From positions 105,905 to 169,904 of the forward strand of contig NZ_JAEKIS010000012.1 in NCBI RefSeq assembly GCF_017311415.1: a DNA stretch of 64,000 nucleotides, written 5' to 3'. The notes beneath the pieces are model-generated. The model was not told where the DNA came from, ran no database searches, and saw only the letters and a list, made by a program, of their open reading frames with translations. The position numbers were made by a program, and so were the translations under genes. Below are positions 15,001-20,502 of the stretch, in pieces (position 1 is the stretch's first letter; every line of letters begins with the position of its first letter). This stretch comes from Salipiger abyssi. GTDB taxonomy: Bacteria; Pseudomonadota; Alphaproteobacteria; Rhodobacterales; Rhodobacteraceae.

Positions 15001-17400
15001 GAGTACGGCGGTGACCTCGTCGCCATAGCCGATCTCTGTGGCCTCGCCGATGTCGGCGAGGCGGAAGCTGTAATCGCCGGTGGCGGCGGCGCGGCCCGAG
15101 ACCACGAGCCGGTAGTCGCCGGGGGGCAGCATGAGGATGGCGTTGGCGACATTATAGGAATCGGACGCGCTGAAACTGCGGGCATCGACCTCGATCCCGC
15201 GCGGGCCGAGCAGCATCCATTCGATATCGCTGCGTCCGCTCGACACGGAGTCGAAATAGAGCTTGGTCGCCGCATCCAGCGTGAAGCTGTGGCTGTCGGC
15301 CTCGCCGATGGCCTCAAGTGTGCCCTCGACCAGCTCGCCGATGGTCAGGCTAAGGGTCTGGGTACTGGGTGGCACGAGCACGAACTCGTAATCGCGCGGT
15401 CCGAAATTCGCGATATGACCTTCGACGATCACCGTGTAGCGGCCAGCGATCTCTGGCAGCTCGATATCGGCGCCGTCGCCGGTGCTGGGGGCGAAGATCC
15501 GATTACCGTCGGGGTCGTAGACGCTGAAATAGACGCCGGAGCCGAGCTTGCTCAGCACCAGCGCTTCACCCCCCTCTGCGTCGAAGCGGTAAAGATGCGC
15601 CTCGGTGGCATGGCCTGACAGTGTTGTGGCGTCGAACCCGTTGCCGGAGCGGTCCTCGGCGCCCTCGGGCGCCGTAGCGTCGAAGCCCAGCGACAATTGC
15701 AGCCCCTCGGCAGAGGCGACGACCTGATCGTAGCCGCCCGCAATCTCCTCGGCGGTCCGTGCGTGATCCCAAAGCCGCAGCTCGTCCACCGCCCCCTGAA
15801 AGCGGTAGCCCTCGGAATTGCCGCCGATCATGAAGGGATCCGCGGTATGGTTGATGGTGCCGGAATAGGCCTGCTCGGCCGCGAGCTCGCCATTCACGTA
15901 GAGCTTGATCGATGCGCCGTCATATGTCGCTGCGACATGGCTCCAGACGCCCAGCTGAAGATCCGCGCTCACCTGGCTGCTGGAGTTGAACCAGTCGTTC
16001 AGAAAGAACGCGACCCCGCTGTTGGTCATGTGGAAGCCGTAGCCGTCGTTCAGCGCGCCGGCGGTGGTCTTGCCGGCGATGAAATCGTACCAGTCCTCGG
16101 CATCCGGGCGCAGCCAAAGCTCCAGCGTGAGCGTCTCGGGTGTCAGCGCCTCGTCGTCGGCGATCTCCATGATCGGTGTCGACAGCGAGAACTGCTGCGC
16201 TTTTCCGGGCGAGGGGAGGTCGGCCCCGGAGTCAATCCGCGTACCGAAAATTCCGGTGCCCTGATCGCCGAGCGTTCCGGCAACCGGATCCGCCAGATCT
16301 ATCGCCTGCGCGGCGTCAATCGGCAGAAGCTGAAAGCCGTAGGTTCCGATATCGTCATCGCCGCCGCCGACGGTCAGCGTGTAGTCGCCCGCGGTCAGTT
16401 CGAGCAGGCCCGGCGCGTTGCCGCCATCTGCACGGTTGAGCTGGATATCGCTGCGCACGGTGCCGCGCGGACCGGTCAGCGAATAGGAGACGGGCGTGTC
16501 GGTGAGCGCGTCGAGATAGACCGCGGTGTCGGTGTCGACCGAAAAGGTCAGCGCGTGTTTCTGCCCTGGCTGGCTCAACACGCCGCGCACCGTCTCGCCG
16601 ATCTCGATGCCGCGGGTCTCGTCGACCACCTGCGCGATCATGAACGAATAGTCGAGATCCGTGCCGTTCGAGACGCGGCCCTCTAGCATCAGGGTATAGG
16701 TGCCGGTTTTGGGTGCGGCAAAGCGCGTGACATCGCTGAAGGTGCTGAAGCTCTGCGGCCCGAAAACGGTCGCCCCATCGGGATCGACCAACTGCCAGGT
16801 CGCCGATCCCGCGCTCTGGCTGCGGGCATCGAAGAAGAGCTCGGTGCCGGCGGTTACGTCGAACTGGAAGAGGTCGGTCTCGCGCCCGTCCTGTTCCAGC
16901 GTTCCGGCGATGACGGTGTCGGTCTGGACCGGTTCGGCATTTTCGATGTTGAGCAGCCGGAAAGCGTATTCGCCCTGCGCGTCGCCTTCGCCGTCGATGG
17001 CGAGCGTGTAGCTGCCGGCGTCGAGCGCGATGATCTCGCCGCCCGAAGCACCGTCACTGTTGCCGAGATCGGTGGGCGCGACGATCTGGCCGCCGATCCC
17101 CTCCAGGGACCATTGCAGATCGTAGCGTTCGGTCAGCGTGTCGAAGAGGATGCTGCGCTCTTCGGCGAGTTCGAATGTGTAGAAATCCGTCTCGCCCGGA
17201 ACCTCGATTTCGCCGGCGACGGGAATAAGGTCCGCCGAGAGCAGCAGCCGGGGCTCGAGCATTTCGACGTGAAGGCCGCGGCTCAGAATGCTTTCGCCCC
17301 GCAATATGCTCTTGGCGTTGCGCGGTCGGCCCCGTCCGCCGCCCGAGCGCCCTTCGGCGTCAAGCAGCCTCCTGGAATGGAGCTCCTCCAATTTTTTCAT
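1..17400 (-). CDS. Giant LEPR-XLL/PPC/LamG/CARDB surface or secreted protein (C-terminus outside window)
   Basis: The reverse strand is open from an ATG at 17400 (preceded by a GGGGGAG ribosome site) to base 1, giving 5,800 visible residues and no stop. The start region carries LEPRLLLSA at about residues 48-56, the LEPR-XLL signature of very large repetitive bacterial proteins. About 24 pre-peptidase-C-like beta modules (each roughly 100-120 residues, ending in motifs such as GTYTLLIEG or AGDYTLTV) fill residues 57-3470. They are interrupted by three LamG/concanavalin-like domains (about 404-553, 1560-1723, 1987-2165), two closing with a DELRLW/DDIRLW-type motif, and a lectin-like segment (about 2625-2840). 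About 17 CARDB repeats follow (3470-5690), each starting like PDLVVT.ItaP. A further PPC-like module begins near 5690. No RTX nonapeptides are visible; a secretion signal may lie beyond the window. Role inferred: adhesin or matrix protein. Confidence 0.93.
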   Translation of the reverse strand, partial: MKKLEELHSRRLLDAEGRSGGGRGRPRNAKSILRGESILSRGLHVEMLEPRLLLSADLIPVAGEIEVPGETDFYTFELAEERSILFDTLTERYDLQWSLEGIGGQIVAPTDLGNSDGASGGEIIALDAGSYTLAIDGEGDAQGEYAFRLLNIENAEPVQTDTVIAGTLEQDGRETDLFQFDVTAGTELFFDARSQSAGSATWQLVDPDGATVFGPQSFSTFSDVTRFAAPKTGTYTLMLEGRVSNGTDLDYSFMIAQVVDETRGIEIGETVRGVLSQPGQKHALTFSVDTDTAVYLDALTDTPVSYSLTGPRGTVRSDIQLNRADGGNAPGLLELTAGDYTLTVGGGDDDIGTYGFQLLPIDAAQAIDLADPVAGTLGDQGTGIFGTRIDSGADLPSPGKAQQFSLSTPIMEIADDEALTPETLTLELWLRPDAEDWYDFIAGKTTAGALNDGYGFHMTNSGVAFFLNDWFNSSSQVSADLQLGVWSHVAATYDGASIKLYVNGELAAEQAYSGTINHTADPFMIGGNSEGYRFQGAVDELRLWDHARTAEEIAGGYDQVVASAEGLQLSLGFDATAPEGAEDRSGNGFDATTLSGHATEAHLYRFDAEGGEALVLSKLGSGVYFSVYDPDGNRIFAPSTGDGADIELPEIAGRYTVIVEGHIANFGPRDYEFVLVPPSTQTLSLTIGELVEGTLEAIGEADSHSFTLDAATKLYFDSVSSGRSDIEWMLLGPRGIEVDARSFSASDSYNVANAILMLPPGDYRLVVSGRAAATGDYSFRLADIGEATEIGYGDEVTAVLSPGSATQIYRFDAEGGDVISFTDDRRSAYGRLIDPFGREIFANDQFADRGEITLRVAGSYTLMVEGFPYNANSESISHSFVLNHLRTSTVASPSGTKIALGAAVEGNIAQAGEEDSYVFTLDSAATVYFDALGDNTNLPFLSLFGPRGIEIENRPLYRLNGDNAFEAVTFDLPAGTYQIDIAHFGDTTGTYGFRVLDLSENTEIEIGTAVTGTLDPARQTQVFTFEASAGQQLSFSDSSLGGVRYQPVLRVLDPWNREIFGPQGLRNAPALDILQDGTYTLLFEGDPYETVATLPFGFTITEVEHNTETLTLGDTIEGQIGTVHGTDTYVLTLDETTDIVLDGLARSDDGFLDIRGPNGFSRSLHLNGVDGFDTGLNPLLRLAAGQYRFTIRSDDFYNRPTYSLRVLDAAGGSEIALGEAVSGTLEPGTETDIYRFTVEAGQVISFADVANAGGGYNASYRLIDPLGEVIAGPTRLEGSGGRTLDLAGTYTLLIEGRIYENPDNTVTYGFTLLDPQDPDPQALTPGTDIAGEITRAGQQHVYTFELDDDALLYLDSFTNNYAMRLRIEGPEGLDRLYRLRDADSVDFGTGNPAIAAAAGSYTVTVFADGATTGAYDFTLRDLAAGTDIGLGEIVEGTLNPKRETDVFHFDGTAGDSLVLDRLRLSGNNQTVYWRLIDPSGNQEITRSSFQDAGPYTLKRSGTYTLLIEGRIYEGDTGETDYSFILQPAVTRSFDADADAAGAYGGLLNTDGPDGATAQGFTGFEQVQIDDPAVNITGDVSFSLWVKADVPQRTWQPLVYHSDSDDARDRQYTLWLNAAGYLHLTSADSSGQITVNSPAGQIVPETWNHVTGVVDRGNDELRLYVNGTRVATTALRDQDSVEASSPLRLGGGPNSGEAFEGAMGGFTLYDTALSDDDALALFEGDEISAAPVVDLPMTEEAGADTLADASGNDLAGTVVDLTEPLAGLFKGRLEAAGEVHVYSFTLDEAKRLYWDTLGDRSDIRAELLGPGGVSITRELDDTGHSSTGGNYSFEAPAGEYTLTVRANAGVKAAYALRLLDFAEAEPVSTDGTAVEGAIPAGRASAAFAFDVEAGDQILVDLASIENGAGGAGWRLFDPFGQLVYGPSSASDIGATTMQFTGRYTLVLESNRNQQPQQDIAYSFQVHRISTETVPITPGGDNPGGDPMAVESPIGQAVRLRGAEHLVVADDPALDLTGNLTLEGWFRVERLHNTWTPLLSKTGDDGTRTYDLWLHSNGSIYSSTDRDAGGRDSIQTSAGAVQTGDWFHVASVFDRAAGEQRIYLNGALLATEAMATSVAKASDGDLLIGWTREISNSYGLFDGAVDDIRLWSTARSEAQIAESYEAALSGDEADLELYLPLDEVAGDRTTPEASGAGLTASLMHLLPQGVTGIIDTVGKQYDYTFTLDAETRLYLDSLYPSAGLQYELRGPSGLIVSRNLYQADNSGNPVLTLGPGDYTLRIKGDGNTTGAFNFALLDLAAATELTPGTAVSGELRPANRTHAYRFDVAGEAEVFLQNLSEQGRMDWRLIDPFGRVHLYENPGDRTVSLPYDGTWTFLVEGEIAPGSRSAYEIAVFEIADEDPAELTFDIVQTADIDTPGQVRRFAFDVSDPKRMVMDSLVYNSALHWSLTGPQGDVVTDRNFANSDGNRFADNPALLLGEGSYVLSIWGNGALTGAFDFRVIDLDNATEAFFNDETFGNLPSSGLGTRVFRIDGTRHQRFDFDSIERPASNTGWRLLDASGNQVYGFRRMGDESGFVLPDAGSYDLLLEGAVSDGETENGYRFELVSPAYPPAIGDTLEEFGTGSSIGHVLINHGGSAPTEVSQGGGAAVLNLLDVLSANDQSSIAFSATREGRAESYAVSFDYDLTAPASGEPGNGFSLLLLPTGTYGAGGSVDFLGLEPNAPNVFGAVIDMYQDGGDGAVPHLSLHFGSELIEVPFSEIGLGLADLISTPGKLSLSMARASGGATVTVRLTTDGTETTLIEDFFVGGLDLDDRRVAIQARNGTTTVMGMTVDNVAISTAAASSALSAAPGDMLEGELTDGASVDRYRIVLSEPARIVFDAMTDNGDLFWSLDGPVSLGARRFTQTDSYDFTTSPLADLPAGTYTLNVYTGGASVGSYALALRDATAPTLLETGETVEDRLDPGNSTAIYAFDWAGGDTRALLETVAVSGPDSYWKLVAPNGSVISQRNRTEADYETTGLSVAGRYLLLIEGRTGIGEPVDYAVTLREPGTGTTAMTLDTVVSGEIEAPGDRQDFTFTLDNDTQILLDTLTNSNRLTLTLDGPQGQIYTRDLNAVDSTYRSDAAVLSLPAGSYTVRIDGKDLDTGAFSFAVRTLASAEELTLSEQTDLTFDPGNSTQIFMFDGEAGDSFYLDFLEGTLQGRWKIVDSFGQLVGSTTNLRSDITTLSVSIAGTHYLIIEGIVTQSEEQTHSFRLVPLTGSATALEFDTTVEGSVDLPGQTASYTFSLSEAKRILVDVQTPYNGNFQWSLSGPRGKVAERRFTNSDAANNPGSAPLFDLIPGDYTLTVTPLNGATGDYSFSVLDLAEAAPLTLGTAVSDQLAPGSETRAYSFDASEGDRLFFDFGSNVDFNSWWRLIDPFGNQVFSDYARDVDTRTMPHTGRYILLLEGNLGAPDSRDFSFNVFANPLREPVSLTLEDVPAADLVPSDFVVTTEDPLESGGTMPLQWTLTNTGDLPVTGDFTSRITIRRAEDGAILSDLVVPYDAGESGSIAAGDAITRTANLQLPAGSQAVGAITVTLRVDVNNNVEELNDAGDAEVNNDVSLETEIVLAASPDLVARDVTVTPASGWEAGDTVTLGYTLANDGGKAASGVWTERLIVTNRNTNRVVLSQDLRTTDEEPLAADGTRDRSFEFGWPDGLDGTGLYDFRLVLDALGELPEANDEDTGESNNESVTQIASGPDLVVSEITVDETEPAAGGTLTVNWTVANEGAAATPGDWYDRVQIRNLTTGQILHDVAVATEGLRIASGEDATRSMAFDLPHGAAGVGELRVTVWTNRDSSFRTTLHEARDGLSVSQAENNNDARLDVTSISRPYADLVATITGVPAEPRGGESGTISWKVVNEGAVATEAAAWVDRVYVSQDAVFDETDTLVTTVTHTGALDIDGEYTVSTDVTLPIGIEGDVHILVVTDADAAVLEPDSRGNNTDHRQVTLSSPYSDLGVQALVSPDGSYLANEEIDVAWRVANFGPNPIGATAGGWVDRVYLSADESIDGSDFLLGEFFRDSALAVDASYSRSASFLLPPGYVGDFHIIVETNADGMVYERGETGNNIRVSAKTFGLAAAPSADLRVTSVDGPTSLVPGETVEVTYVVRNDGEATARAPWTDSLYLTGPGLGSGQRLVQTERPFDLASGESYEVTVDVTVPDVGEGEYRFELRADSAGEVFEGGREDNNSGEGAALSLRHPNLVIGTVTLDETSPQSGDTLRVSWEVENTGTGPARLDWSDGIWLSRDSEIDPQDIFLGDYAQTAPLADGDTAAAFADVALPISVSGAWFILVGADRENTVSEPGHEDDNTGATALNVALAPYADLEVTSVSAPNLTVDDPGFVTVDWTVRNTGTGRGITDSWTDRIVISTDDEIGNSDDIELARFEHTGGLDKDGEYSRSESFYLPAALNGRFTLYVITDSEEGVFENGQEADNRLALEGFFDVAPIPYADLVMQEVTAPETANSGDSVRLSWRVKNEGIGLTQTSNWTDLVYIADNPDGTDRELVGRFEHLGFLAPDAEYSREALVRLPDGWGGPAYFFVDVPGGTNTNRFAAPYEFVYTDEKNNGVSNAVEVTLTPPPNLVVTAITAPETAPEGSPIDVTWTVRNAGTGTAEGPWTDRLVLRKSDGSGNDITIGSYSYDGPLQANTTYTRREQIILPTETNDRYDLIVITDFGNDVYEHNDEDDNESAADTQILVSRLPRPDLQISGFQTSDSFTAGGTGSVRWTVINQGPVATDVPNWTDSVYLSLDDKISFDDIRLGSFSNEAALDTGEEYLSQEAFFQIPMRFRGDVYLLVNTDSGDAVEEWPNDGNNLGVQKIYVEPIPFADLVVHDVVAPTQAFEGNQVTLTYTVTNRGAGATNLGAWAEQIWLTVDKNRPHPGQGDILLDTLQYSEGVLDVGDGYDRTVTVQLPDSVRSGNYYLTPWVDPYGTLLEDTLAVNVNEDDPTELNSNNYKAGGGEVIGQPPVFSIIGDPPDLTRPDLNIAIDAVTPEAISGVEGENAFSVTYTLGNTGDKEARGGSVQLVLTTSPSLSAPGQESWNLGRFDLDTIGIGGSVTVTQDFLLPPGVDAAYIHAIAGQPGDSNPDDNAAVATTRIESQEPNLRVVEIVPPEEAFSGEKVEFTYTVLNDSEDAIWDGTQYWRDEVWISADPTFIRNRATQLKTLTISNAAGLAGGESYSRTVEGTLPPGIDGPYYVYVFTNTGIELEEHRRPWPIEGGNISSGGSLYRRNAFEHPEGAMLQGTFDVTYREPDLQVTALDIPDDLHAGQTIDISFEVTNVGNRATRETSWTDRVYLSLDSSLDVGDFLLRREEGTREVRAANLHVGALDPGESYTSTVTVTLPFEIEGDFHILAVADADLSDSSRSHSTISDRLPGLNGSSTGVVREFQGEGNNTTFEAVEIGPYVAPDLVVTQMDASERAVRGQDFTVSYTVTNQGGPIPFQQAGWDDLVYLSRDALLDIRSDRFIGTIRHGETLGAGESYDVERTFTVPTDMPTEAYYVFVVTDPSRSGNRGTVYEVDDANNDARSDVPMVIELPPPTDLEVTDITLPSSARAGEPITISWTVTNQSDDVIAEGAWSDTAFLSTDGTWDLKDRPIGRVQSAGPLNPGESRTVTLETTMPAATPGGYRVIVRTDIFNQIHEGVNEANNTTVSPDTIETTVDELLIGTPTTVSVENGGEKLYRITVPPEETLRVTVFSSEENALNEIFLRHDALPSANAFDATYDGPLSSDLMALVPSTEPGTYYVSLRNFSGPEGGTDL

Positions 17401-17517
17401 CTGCTCCCCCTCTCCTGGGGGCCGAAATGGCCTTGAAGTAACGACGACTTGAAAACGAATCCGCTTGATCGATATTTTGAAGACTAAGATGACCCGACGG
17501 CAGAAGGGAACATTTTT

Positions 17518-18405
17518 ATGAGAATCAGCTCTTTCGCTTGTCTATGCACCTCCCGTCACCCCCAGCATCTTGTGTCTTCTTTTCCCTGGGCAGCGGTATT
17601 TGTCGTGTTACTTTCGTCATCCGTGTGCTCACAAGAGGCGATGCCTCCCATAAGTTGTTTGATCGAGCCGAATCAGGTGATTCGGCTTTCCACCCCGGTG
17701 GCGGGCATCGTCGATGAGGTTTTCGTGGATCGCGGCGACCAGGTCGAAAAGGGCGAGATCGTGGCGCGCCTGAATACCGATCTCGAGGAAATCGCACTGG
17801 AAATCGCCCGCGCCCGCGCCGAAGATTCTTCGCAGATTGCCTCGCTCGAAGCGCGGATCGCGTTTCTCGAAAGCCGGGCCGAGCGCAACGAGCAACTGGC
17901 GGAAACCAATGCGGTCTCGCAAGCGCAGGCGCAGGAGGCCAGGCTCGAGGCGCAGGTCGCGCAGAAGGAGCTGGACCTCGCCCATCTGGAGAAGCGCCTC
18001 GCCGCCATGCAGGTCACCGAGGCCGCGGCGCGGCTGGAGCAGAAGGTCATGCGCAGCCCGGTGGACGGGGTGGTGATGGAGCGGTTGCTCAACCCCGGCG
18101 AATATCGCGACGGCGAGGCTCATATCGCCACCATCGCCAAGCTCGACCGGCTGCGTGTCGAGGCCTTTGTGCCGATCGACTACTATGACCGCCTCGCGCT
18201 GGGTCAGCCGGTCACGATACGCCCCGAGCCACCGCTCGATTCCCTATATGCTGCGGAGATCACGGTGATCGACCGTATTTTCGATGCGGCGACGGCGACG
18301 GTGGGGGTGCGTATGGAGATCGCAAATGAAGAGCTTGCTCTGCCGGCCGGGCTACGCTGCGACGTGATTTTTGACGGTGCCATGGCCGCTGCCGGCAAAG
18401 ACTGA
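17518..18405 (+). CDS. HlyD/RND-type periplasmic adaptor (membrane fusion) protein
   Basis: 295 residues. A hydrophobic N-terminal segment (about 24-36) serves as signal or anchor. The biotinyl-lipoyl half-motif lies at about 53-86 (STPVAGIVDEVFVDRGDQV), an Ala/Glu-rich coiled-coil hairpin at about 88-175, the returning lipoyl half at 178-200 (RSPVDGVV, NPGEY), and a beta-barrel domain to the end. This order is typical of membrane fusion proteins of efflux or type I secretion systems; the length is short for the family. AAGGGA sits about 9 bases before the ATG. It is divergent from the giant surface-protein gene, with 117 bases between the starts, so a role in that protein's export is plausible. 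No inner-membrane transporter or TolC partner is adjacent, so the substrate is unknown. Confidence 0.85.
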   Translation: MRISSFACLCTSRHPQHLVSSFPWAAVFVVLLSSSVCSQEAMPPISCLIEPNQVIRLSTPVAGIVDEVFVDRGDQVEKGEIVARLNTDLEEIALEIARARAEDSSQIASLEARIAFLESRAERNEQLAETNAVSQAQAQEARLEAQVAQKELDLAHLEKRLAAMQVTEAAARLEQKVMRSPVDGVVMERLLNPGEYRDGEAHIATIAKLDRLRVEAFVPIDYYDRLALGQPVTIRPEPPLDSLYAAEITVIDRIFDAATATVGVRMEIANEELALPAGLRCDVIFDGAMAAAGKD

Positions 18406-18410
18406 CCGCC

Positions 18411-19694
18411 TCAGCCGGTCAGCAGCCGTTCCAGGCTGCGGCCCATCACACGCGCGCTGTCGAGCATATCCGTGACACCGACCCATTCGTCGGGCTTATG
18501 CGCCAGCTCCAGCACGCCCGGCCCATAGGCGATGCAGTTCTTCAGCTTGCCGATGCGGTCGATATGTTTCTGATCGTAGCTGCCCGGCGAGGCGACATAG
18601 GTCGCCTCCGCACCCAGCTCCTCGCGGATCGCCTCGGTCACCGTGCGCACCACCGGCGCGTCGCGGTCCGTCATCGACGGGATCACCCGGTTCAGCTCGC
18701 GTATTTCGTAGTCGAAATTGGCGCGCCGGGCCTTGAGATCTTCGAGCAGCCCGATCACCTCGTCGCGCACGCCCTCGACGGTCTCCTCGATCAGAAAACG
18801 CCGGTCGATGACGATGCGGCAGCTATCGGGGACGCAATGGGCGGGCAGCCCGTCGAAATCCGGCGGGTTCTCGGGCTGGCCGCCATGGATCGAGTTGATG
18901 TTCATGGTCGATTGCCGCGCGCCCTCGGGCACCACCGGCATATCGGTATGCCGCGCCGCCATGGCGGGGAAGAGCCGTTCTTCGAAGGCCGCCAGCACCG
19001 CGCCCATATGGCGCACGGCGCAATCGCCGAGGAACGGCATGGAACCATGGGCGATCTCGCCCTTGGTCTCGATCTCTGCCCACCAGCCGCCGCGATGGCC
19101 GAGGCAGATGCGATCCTTGTTGAGCGGTTCGGGGATGATCACATGCTGCACCCGCTCGGGCGCGAAAAACCCCTGCTCCGCCAGATAGGCGACACCGCCA
19201 TAGCCGCCGGATTCCTCGTCGGCCGTGGCGCTGATCTCGATGGTGCCGGCGTAGCCGGGATGTGCCTCGACAAAGGCCTCGGCGGCGATGATGGAGGCGG
19301 CGAGCCCGCCCTTCATGTCGCAGGCGCCGCGGCCAAAGATCCGGTCGCCGTCGAACTCGCCGCCAAAGGGATCGCGGGTCCAGCCATGGCCGACCTCGAC
19401 CACGTCATGATGCGAGTTGAAATGCACGCAGTCGCCGCCCTGCGCCCCTTCATGCCGGGCGACGAGGTTCCAGCGCGGATAGCGGTCGCTGTCGCCGGGG
19501 GCACCCTCGGCGCGGATCATCTGACAGGCAAAGCCGCGGGCCTCCAGCCGCTGCCGGAGATAGTCGCAGACCGCGCGGTAATTCTCGCCGGGCGGGTTCA
19601 GCGTCGGGATGCGGATCAGATCCTGGGTCAGCGCGATCAGCTCTTCGCGCCGCGCCTCGATCCTTTGGGAGAGGGTGTCGCTCATGGGCGCCAC
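18411..19694 (-). CDS. M20 family amidohydrolase, ArgE/DapE-type deacetylase
   Basis: 427 residues from a GTG at 19694; an ATG three codons in (19685) is an equally good start. The M20 dizinc signature is intact: SHHDVVEVG at about 94-102, GACDMKGG at about 123-130 with the bridging Asp, and ADEESGGYGG at about 158-167 with the catalytic Glu. The family removes acyl groups from amino acids (acetylornithine, succinyl-diaminopimelate and relatives) in the cytoplasm; the exact substrate cannot be read here. It lies downstream of the iron ABC operon on the same strand, 52 bases beyond the ATPase stop, so read-through transcription is possible but a functional link is not shown. Confidence 0.88.
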   Translation of the reverse strand: MAPMSDTLSQRIEARREELIALTQDLIRIPTLNPPGENYRAVCDYLRQRLEARGFACQMIRAEGAPGDSDRYPRWNLVARHEGAQGGDCVHFNSHHDVVEVGHGWTRDPFGGEFDGDRIFGRGACDMKGGLAASIIAAEAFVEAHPGYAGTIEISATADEESGGYGGVAYLAEQGFFAPERVQHVIIPEPLNKDRICLGHRGGWWAEIETKGEIAHGSMPFLGDCAVRHMGAVLAAFEERLFPAMAARHTDMPVVPEGARQSTMNINSIHGGQPENPPDFDGLPAHCVPDSCRIVIDRRFLIEETVEGVRDEVIGLLEDLKARRANFDYEIRELNRVIPSMTDRDAPVVRTVTEAIREELGAEATYVASPGSYDQKHIDRIGKLKNCIAYGPGVLELAHKPDEWVGVTDMLDSARVMGRSLERLLTG

Positions 19695-19746
19695 TGTTCA
19701 CGGGATCGCGGGGCGGCGCAAGACGCCATCACGCCGCGCGCGGGTG

Positions 19747-20502
19747 TCAGCGCGCCACCACCACGGGCCGACCCTTGTGGTGCAGCAGGTCGAAGGGCGT
19801 GTCGAACACCTCGCGCAGCACCTCCGGCGTGAGCAGCGCGGCGCTGCTGTCCTGCGCCAGGATCCGCCCGTCCTTCATCGCGACGATATGGTCGGCCCAG
19901 CCGGCGGCGGCGTTGATGTCGTGCAGCACGATGACGATGCTGCGCTTGTCGTCCCGCGACAGCGCGTGCAGCCGCGCCATCAGATCGCGGGCGTGGCGCG
20001 GGTCGAGCGCGTTCAGCGGCTCGTCGAGCAGCATCCACGGCGTATCCTGCGCATAAGTCATCGCAATAAAGGCCCGCTGCCGCTGCCCGCCTGACAGCGT
20101 GTCGATGCTGCGCCCGGCGAGATCGTCCAGCGCAAAGGCGGTGAGCGCCCGGTCGATCTGGGCCGCGTCCTCCGGCCCGGGGCGGCCCTGGTGATGCGGC
20201 CAGCGCCCAAAGCCCACCAGCTCGCGCACTTTCAGCCGGCTGACCAGCGCCGGCGATTGTTGCAGCAGCGCAACCGTCCTGGCGCGCTGCCGATGCGGCA
20301 CGGTGAACGGGTCGATGCCGTCGATGCGGACGCTGCCCGAGGACGGTTTTTCCAGCCCCGAGATGCAGTGCAGCAGCGTCGATTTCCCGGCACCGTTCGG
20401 CCCGATCAGCGCGGTGATCCCGCCGCGCTCCAGCGTCGTGGTGATGCCGTGCAGGATCGGGGTGTGGCCCGCGGAATAGTGCAGATCGGCGATCTCGATC
20501 AT
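19747..20502 (-). CDS. Iron(siderophore/haem)-type ABC importer, ATP-binding protein
   Basis: 251 residues from an ATG at 20502 that overlaps the upstream permease stop by four bases (ATGA), showing translational coupling. Walker A is GPNGAGKS (34-41), the ABC signature LSGGQ (136-140), and Walker B MLLDEP (157-162), followed by a D-loop and an LHD switch histidine. It resembles FepC/FhuC/BtuD-type ATPases that drive uptake of ferric siderophores, haem or cobalamin. The frame stays open far upstream through the permease gene, but that extension is a shadow. It is the last gene of the binding protein-permease-permease-ATPase operon. Confidence 0.92.
   Translation of the reverse strand: MIEIADLHYSAGHTPILHGITTTLERGGITALIGPNGAGKSTLLHCISGLEKPSSGSVRIDGIDPFTVPHRQRARTVALLQQSPALVSRLKVRELVGFGRWPHHQGRPGPEDAAQIDRALTAFALDDLAGRSIDTLSGGQRQRAFIAMTYAQDTPWMLLDEPLNALDPRHARDLMARLHALSRDDKRSIVIVLHDINAAAGWADHIVAMKDGRILAQDSSAALLTPEVLREVFDTPFDLLHHKGRPVVVAR

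Noticed and set aside
1..17400. Regular repetition read as a CRISPR or tandem DNA repeat
   Set aside because: The repetition is at protein-domain level with diverged DNA; there are no identical short repeats with spacers.
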